Source: Epiperipatus broadwayi
Lineage: Eukaryota > Onychophora > Udeonychophora > Euonychophora > Peripatidae
Reading direction: 5' to 3'
NCBI GenBank assembly: GCA_028023455.1
Contig: JAQFVV010006336.1
Location: 1,626,224 to 1,690,223, forward strand
Length of the DNA: 64,000 bases
Shown here: positions 58,666 to 64,000 of the stretch, in pieces
Layout: the number at the start of each line of letters is the position of its first letter
How positions within the stretch are numbered: the first letter of the stretch is position 1
Notes under the pieces: generated by a model
Seen by the model: only the letters and a program-made list of their open reading frames with translations
The model's database searches: none
What the model was told of the DNA's origin: nothing
Position numbers and translations under genes: made by a program

Positions 58666-59850
58666 TCAGTTTGGGGTAAAAAAAAACAGTGTTATATATG
58701 TGGGCACATTGGCCATTTAATTAGGGCCTGTCCAAAGAGATTATGCACAGAAGGTGGGAAAAGCTATAGCGCATTCCACACATGTACAATAACACCAAGC
58801 AATCCTTCACTAATAAATCAACAATTAGAACTGGAATTACAAGAATCTCATTTAAAAGATACCAAAGTGAAACCAAATAAGCTACATTATAAGGAAAATC
58901 AAGAAACATTGCATAGCAGATTTGAAGATGGGACAAATGCAGGTCAAGCTAGAGATACAGCTGAAGAGATAAAGGAACACAGTACAGGCAGACCTGACCA
59001 GCTTTGAATCAATACAATCTGAAGACTCTGAAGGCACATTAGAAGAAATTAGTCAATTAAAAGAAGCTAACATGTTCAGTGATACTGAAATAAATGAGAA
59101 TGGTTCAAGTCAAATGGGTAAAATGACACAAGGTGCAAGTTTCAAAAAAGAAACATTAGAATGGCTCTGGCTTGCAAACTGACAAGCATAGTGTTGTGGG
59201 GTCAAACATTGAGCTATGTGGTGAGCAAGAAGAGAAAACTGAGGATATCTCAAGGAGAAAAAAAAAGGAAAAGAATATGGAAGAAAAAGCTGGCTCAACA
59301 CCAGTCAGGGGATGAGATGGAAACTGAATCAGAAGGTCAGATAGTAAATGACTCAGAAGTAATGAAACATGGTATTTTAGCTCATCTCACGATCTTCAAA
59401 TGTATTGTTGAATCTAAAGGGGCATGTTTTTTTTTTTTTGGAAAGGGCATGTATATAGTGAGAGTGAAGTACGGCAGGTAATATCAGAAGAGGCAGATAA
59501 TCCAGAGGAAGAAATTGATAACATAGAAGAGCAATGGAGTGATGAGACTCATAGTGATAGGTCCAGAGCAGGCAAGGTAAAGTAGTGCAGGTTATCTCAG
59601 AAGAGTCTGAAAATCCAGCAGAACTTAATAGCGTAGAAGAGCAATGGAGCAATGAAGCTCATAGTGACAGTTCTGGAAGTAAAGAAGTATATGGCTGTCC
59701 AAAGAAAATGTAGCAACAAATTAGTACTTGCCCTGTGTGTACTGATGAAACAGAGGAAATTACAGATGATATAGAAATAAGCTCACAATAGAAAAATTTT
59801 GAAGAAGACTCGGAACAGGAAAGTGATGGAAATGCAGAAATAGTTTAAAA
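58666..59850 (+). pseudogene. CCHC zinc-knuckle ORF1/gag-like pseudogene with acidic repeats
   Basis: The frame at 58645-59007 encodes KKQCYICGHIGHLIRACPKR, an exact C-x2-C-x4-H-x4-C zinc knuckle preceded by Trp-Gly-Lys-Lys, as in nucleocapsid and LINE ORF1 proteins. After it come Glu/Ser-rich segments. A frameshift near 58985 leads into a Ser/Glu-rich stretch with MFSDTEINENGSS, and further shifts follow. At 59480-59690 an acidic repeat occurs twice (VISEEADNPEEE with IEEQWSDETHSD, then VISEESENPAEL with VEEQWSNEAHSD). A LINE ORF1 or gag origin fits best; no RT follows. A decayed host CCHC gene is the alternative. Transcription is unknown. Confidence 0.62.
59482..59690 (+). repeat. Two-copy acidic coding repeat inside the CCHC pseudogene
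   Basis: GTAATATCAGAAGAGGCAGA...GAGCAATGGAGTGATGAG and GTTATCTCAGAAGAGTCTGA...GAGCAATGGAGCAATGAA are about 115 bp apart and about three-quarters similar by eye, with a stop in the linker. Differences fall partly at third codon positions, which suggests the duplication arose while the frame was still coding. Confidence 0.55.
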
Positions 59851-59899
59851 GATATGGCAACATGGATGACGTTTTAATGATATGTGAATTAAAGAACTT

Positions 59900-62500
59900 G
59901 GCAATTCAAAGACTCTTATGAATCAATGGAGAAGACTAGAGTTATTGACTGGTACAATCTCACGATTTCTTTAAACAAATGTATTTACATCATGCAGCAG
60001 GCGAATTCCGGAATTTATATACATAAATGATGGTATATTAAAACATTAAAAAAAAGATACAACAATGGAGCTGTGCAACTTTTCTTTTTTTTATCTCCTT
60101 TGCCTTGTTAAAAATCTTTCACCTAATTATTATCCTAAAATATAAACCTTAGATATAATAAAGTTTTTTACGTTAAAAAATAGGCAGAACACTGATTACT
60201 TTAGGCTAGCCCTGCATGCACATACCTATATATTTAAGATAAATATATTTCTTATTAATTTCATTACGATTTAATTAATCATTTGCAGTGTGAAATAGTC
60301 TTTATAATTTTGTTAGGATTTTAATATATGATGTCTGAATGAAAAAAAAAGCCGAAACAAACATTAGAATCCAATATAATATAATAATAGTAATAAAAAA
60401 AATCTTTTTTATATCGCAATATAATAATAAAAAAATGTATAATTTTTTTACTACGAAATAAATTATTTCTAGTTCAGAATAATAAATCACCTCAAGTAAA
60501 TTTCTGCGAGACTTATATTAACATTTTTTTATAGACTTTAAAATATTACAATTTAATATTTGCACCTTTCATTTGCTTCTCAAAATCTTCTATTAGAATT
60601 TTATGAACTGATTTTATTTTAATTCTATATTTTTTAAACTTTTTTAAAATTAAAATGAGGCAAGATACAGAAAGTCAAACTTTAATCGATTATTTTTATA
60701 TTAAGTGATATGTGAAGAATATATTTTCTCCCCTTCTCTCCCTCTCTTCAATCTTCCAAATTCTTTATGGCAATTGAATCATTATTAACTGAACAAATAT
60801 TATTCTTCTTATTATTGGTTTCTAAGAAGCTTAAATATATTTTGACATCTGTTTAAAATGAAAAAAAAAGGCAATCCAATATAAAAGATTATTTGCTTTA
60901 TCAGATTTAATTCATTAATATTTATATCATGTTTTTCATGGATATTTTTTATGTGTGCTATCCTTCTGCTTTTAAAAATGTTTATCATTTAATGAATGTA
61001 AAAAAAAAAAGATATTTAATCATAGATTGTTAGAAAACTTTTGTCATACTGGCAACTGTGTGTTAAGGAATGTATATATATTTTCTAAAAAGTTTATATA
61101 AATTTAAAAAAAATTGGTATTTATTGTTAATTGTTTCAAATAAATCAAAATGTTGTTAATGTGCCATCTACCGCAGTCTTCATTTCATTCTATAATTCGC
61201 TACATTTTGGAAAAATAACATCAATCTTTCAAGGCGTGTTGCAGGATACAACTGTTAATAAGAATAATTTCTCTAAACATTTGCTCTGTAAAGATTGATT
61301 CGATTTTATCATCAATGACAGGCAAAATTTGAAGTAAAATGGAAGATTGCAGTAGATATGGCTGCAAAAAAATAGTATATTTTCAATTTATTTCAAATAT
61401 ATATATTATGAGTTAGCAAGATTAAATTTATCCAAAAGTAAATTAAAGATTTTAGTACAAAATTTATACAAATTATTAGTTAATTACAGAATAAATAAAT
61501 ACCTTAATTAAAAATTCAAATTTATTTTTTCCTTCAAGAAAGAATCATTCAAAAATTTTGTGACAAAGTGTTGTAGAAAACAGAGTTGAATAAATTTATG
61601 ATTTAGCTATTTATTAAATACAATTGCGTACCACCAACAACAAAATAGTATCCTTAAATGTATTTATCACTAATAAAAATGTTTCATTAAGATATTTTCA
61701 CTATATATTTTAAAAAGAAAATTAATATGTAAATAAGTCAATTATTTTATATAACACGATGTTTATAAACTGTAATATTTAAACAGCATTAAACTGTTGC
61801 ACATGCGCTTTGGATTTTAACTATAAAATGAATGAATACTAACACTTTAAACACATGATAAAGTCTTTGGAAAAGATAGAATGGCCAATGATAAAACAAT
61901 ATCTATATAGTACTTGGAAAATAATGTTTATTATTCAATATTCATGCTGTAAAAACAATGCATTGGAAAAATATATGAATACAATTAATCATTATCATCG
62001 TTATTTGCAACCAATATTAATTAATCTATTGAAGAACAAAGGTTACTCCAAATTTAATTCTGCTACACTGGTCCAAAGCTTTTTTTCCTTTACATCTCCC
62101 TTAACAAATATTCTCCTATTATGCACCCACATTACTTACAATTTATAATGTCCTAGGGTATAGTTTAAATATTCACTTATCTATTTAATCTTTGTTTCCA
62201 GTGACATGTTTATCCAAACTCAATTTTTGCTTTTTAATTTTTTCAATGATGTTAGTGATAGTTGTTTGTTCTTTCATCCAAGTATTTTACTTTAATTCAT
62301 TTTTGCTATGTTCAACATATAGCAATATATTTACATTGTTATGTATTCTGAAGCTTCTGTTAGGCATCTTTTAAAAAAAAAAAAATCAAGTCTTATATTT
62401 CTAAGTACAGTTTAGTAAAATAAGTTTATTTTTTAAAAATTATTTATTTCTAACAAAAGCACTACATTTATGTTTAATTCTAATAACACAAATATAGACA
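59900..62500. other. AT-rich non-coding stretch
   Basis: No supported feature. A 97-codon frame at 61855-62148 has no family signature and is probably chance. Confidence 0.45.
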
Positions 62501-62505
62501 TCAGA

Positions 62506-62509
<4 letters not shown>

Positions 62510-62547
<38 letters not shown>

Positions 62548-62552
62548 TATAT

Positions 62553-62589
<37 letters not shown>
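62510..62589. repeat. (TA)n microsatellite
   Basis: Two TA runs separated by GATATATGAGA. Confidence 0.95.
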
Positions 62590-62595
<6 letters not shown>

Positions 62596-62946
62596 ATTCT
62601 CATGGATAAATGATGAATTCACAGTTTTATTTCCAGGATCTTCAATGTAATAAAAATATAATAGTTAAATAGCTAATGTTTCAGTACAGTAACAAGTACT
62701 TTCCTCGGATCTTCTTTTTCAGATCATAAGAATGTGTGTGGTGAGATTTAAAATCATTATATTTTTCTTGTGTTATTTTCTACTCATTCTCAAATTCTAT
62801 TGGTTGAGAAGTTTTAAAAAGACATTTTATTCTCCAATAGTTTTTTCCAAATATTGTTAATTTTTTTAAATTCACATTTTTCATTTATGATCTTGGACCT
62901 TTTAAAAATCTCTATAGCTTCCCTTAGCAATCAGTGGTCATATTGT

Positions 62947-63150
62947 TTAATTTTTGCCAGAATGTGTTTTATTAAAATTGATATTATGGTTAGTTAATTT
63001 AATGTGTGAATAAATGGATAAAGATTTAGATTTTTTTCTAATTTCCAAAATGTGTTCTTCCTTTCTTAAGTTTATTCTATAGTTGGTCTGTTCAATATAT
63101 GAATATAAACAAACTCCATATAGAATTTCATAAACACCATGACACTCCAA
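62947..63150 (-). pseudogene. PLE GIY-YIG endonuclease fragment
   Basis: A 67-codon open frame starting at the first Met, but homologous sequence begins earlier (YPKEKIPLE). GVYEI at residues 5-9 is the GIY motif. SYIEQTNYRINLR follows, where YIG has become YIE. KEEHILEIRKKSKS and IYSHIKLTNHNINF come next. The second Cys-x2-Cys is reduced to one Cys. Loss of the YIG glycine and of the C-terminal half makes it inactive. Confidence 0.72.
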
Positions 63151-63509
63151 AGGAATTTTCTCTTTAGGGTATGAAAATACTTCATTATTTTTTTTAAAAG
63201 TAGTATAAATTGTGTGAATATTATTTTTCTTTAAAACATTACCAATTTTATCAATTACTCCCTTTATATATGCCAGAACAGTCTTAATTGTTAAAGTATC
63301 AAGATCTTTTTTTTATTGTATAAAAAAGCCCTATTAATAATCCTGTGATCAAAACCATTATGAAGAGACATTTTAATAGCATAATTATCTTTGTGAAAAT
63401 GGCTGCCATCAGAAAGTCTCTTAGTTCTATCTAACAATGTCTTTGCCACTGAAAATAATTGTGTTAGATGGTGATGATAATAAAAATGTAGATATCTCCC
63501 AGTGTGTTT

Positions 63510-63575
<66 letters not shown>

Positions 63576-63620
63576 TCGATCTATATATCTATCTATCTAT
63601 ATATATATATATATATATAA
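63510..63620. repeat. (CT)n(TA)n compound microsatellite inside a PLE
   Basis: About 17 CT units, then TA runs separated by AGAGAGATCGATCTATATATC. It has expanded within the PLE coding region and separates RT from linker. Confidence 0.93.
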
Positions 63621-64000
63621 GTAGGTTTTTCTACTTCCATAATAAATTTGATGTTGTAAAAAGAAATCTAAAAAAATTAAAATTATCAAGAATATGCTTA
63701 TCATGAAGCCAAATAACAAAGATATCATCAACATATCTCAGCCATATAAATGATTTTTTAAATGCTAATATCAAATATATATATATATATAACTACAATG
63801 ATTAAATGTCTGTATTTTTAAATCATATAATAATAATTCAAACAAATATATTTAACACAGTATTCAAAATTAAATAATATATTCTTTACCACAAGTACTT
63901 TCAATTGTTTCACTGACAATCTTTATCAACTGTTCATATAAATGTACAAAAAATAAAAACTTGCATTACCCATCATTCAATCTATTCAAATTTCCCACAA

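Larger units (their letters stand above)
62690..63900 (-). mobile_element. PLE remnant: RT motif C, linker and GIY-YIG (third locus of the second subfamily type)
   Basis: On the minus strand, from high to low coordinates, there are WLRYVDDIFVIWLHDK (YVDDI at 63721-63735, both catalytic Asp kept), and NIKFIMEVEKP, the PLE beta-strand motif after the palm. Then come a (TA)n/(CT)n expansion at 63510-63620, linker VIDKIGNVLKKNNIHTIY, and the endonuclease. Upstream of the RT motif another (TA)n at 63776-63791 breaks the sequence. Short direct repeats ACAAGTACTTT flank the coding remnant (62692-62702 and 63891-63901). The protein resembles the 50.4 kb PLE more than the 11 kb or 54 kb ones. Confidence 0.75.

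Noticed and set aside
61855-62148. 97-codon plus-strand frame
   Set aside because: No motif, A/T-driven composition, no repeat partner and no splice context.

Overview
This is 64 kb of AT-rich animal DNA with no confidently recognisable host gene. The content is intergenic or intronic: long A/T-rich stretches, long (TA)n and (ATT)n microsatellites, one 500-base assembly gap inside an (ATT)n tract, and a dense load of retroelement remnants. Several diverged Penelope-like elements (PLEs), a tRNA-derived SINE-like unit and non-LTR fragments suggest an invertebrate, possibly a mollusc such as a cephalopod. The organism call is inference.

The most interesting content is a short non-coding dispersed repeat, unit about 400-460 bp, present in at least nine full or partial copies on both strands (5.1-5.7, 15.7-16.3, 19.9-20.6, 30.9-31.0, 31.8-32.8 and 36.8 kb). 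At a fixed place each unit carries what reads as a type I hammerhead self-cleaving ribozyme. It has a CTGATGA core, stem II, GAAA, a minimal stem III with a 2-nt loop, a GTC cleavage triplet, and a two-part stem I with an internal loop. Paired substitutions in different copies keep stem I pairing. The best copy (5142-5661) is bounded by 63-bp identical direct repeats, and the 31.8-32.4 kb locus is a true tandem multimer. Multimeric insertion is what retrotransposition of ribozyme-processed circular or multimeric RNA would leave (retrozymes; PLE pseudo-LTRs).

PLE remnants that could have supplied the reverse transcriptase are also here. A nearly full-length decayed copy lies at 11.3-13.3 kb (minus), with N-terminal region, RT with the YIDD motif and GIY-YIG endonuclease. 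Another copy's C-terminus lies at 46.3-46.7 kb (plus). Different subfamilies lie at 50.4-50.8 kb (plus), at 62.9-63.8 kb (minus), and at 54.4-55.5 kb, where two copies form a palindrome of about 545-bp arms around a short spacer containing GGGTTAGGGTTAGG, a telomere-like motif.

Other layout. 1-5 kb: AT-rich DNA with two non-LTR fragments (2.75-2.93 kb plus; 3.72-3.82 kb minus) and a possible decayed exon near 1.5 kb. 17.5 kb: tRNA-derived unit. 25.06-25.34 kb and 47.09-47.24 kb: inverted-repeat elements. 27.0-30.6 kb: locally less AT-rich, decayed retroelement coding matter and tandem repeats. 37.0-37.5 and 42.5-44.5 kb: trinucleotide arrays and the gap. 39.9-40.5 kb: an 88-bp tandem repeat followed by a TATA/initiator-like promoter. 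51.4-51.8 kb: a duplicated 187-bp unit with a B-box-like motif. 58.65-59.85 kb: CCHC zinc-knuckle ORF1-like pseudogene with acidic repeats. The rest is featureless AT-rich sequence.
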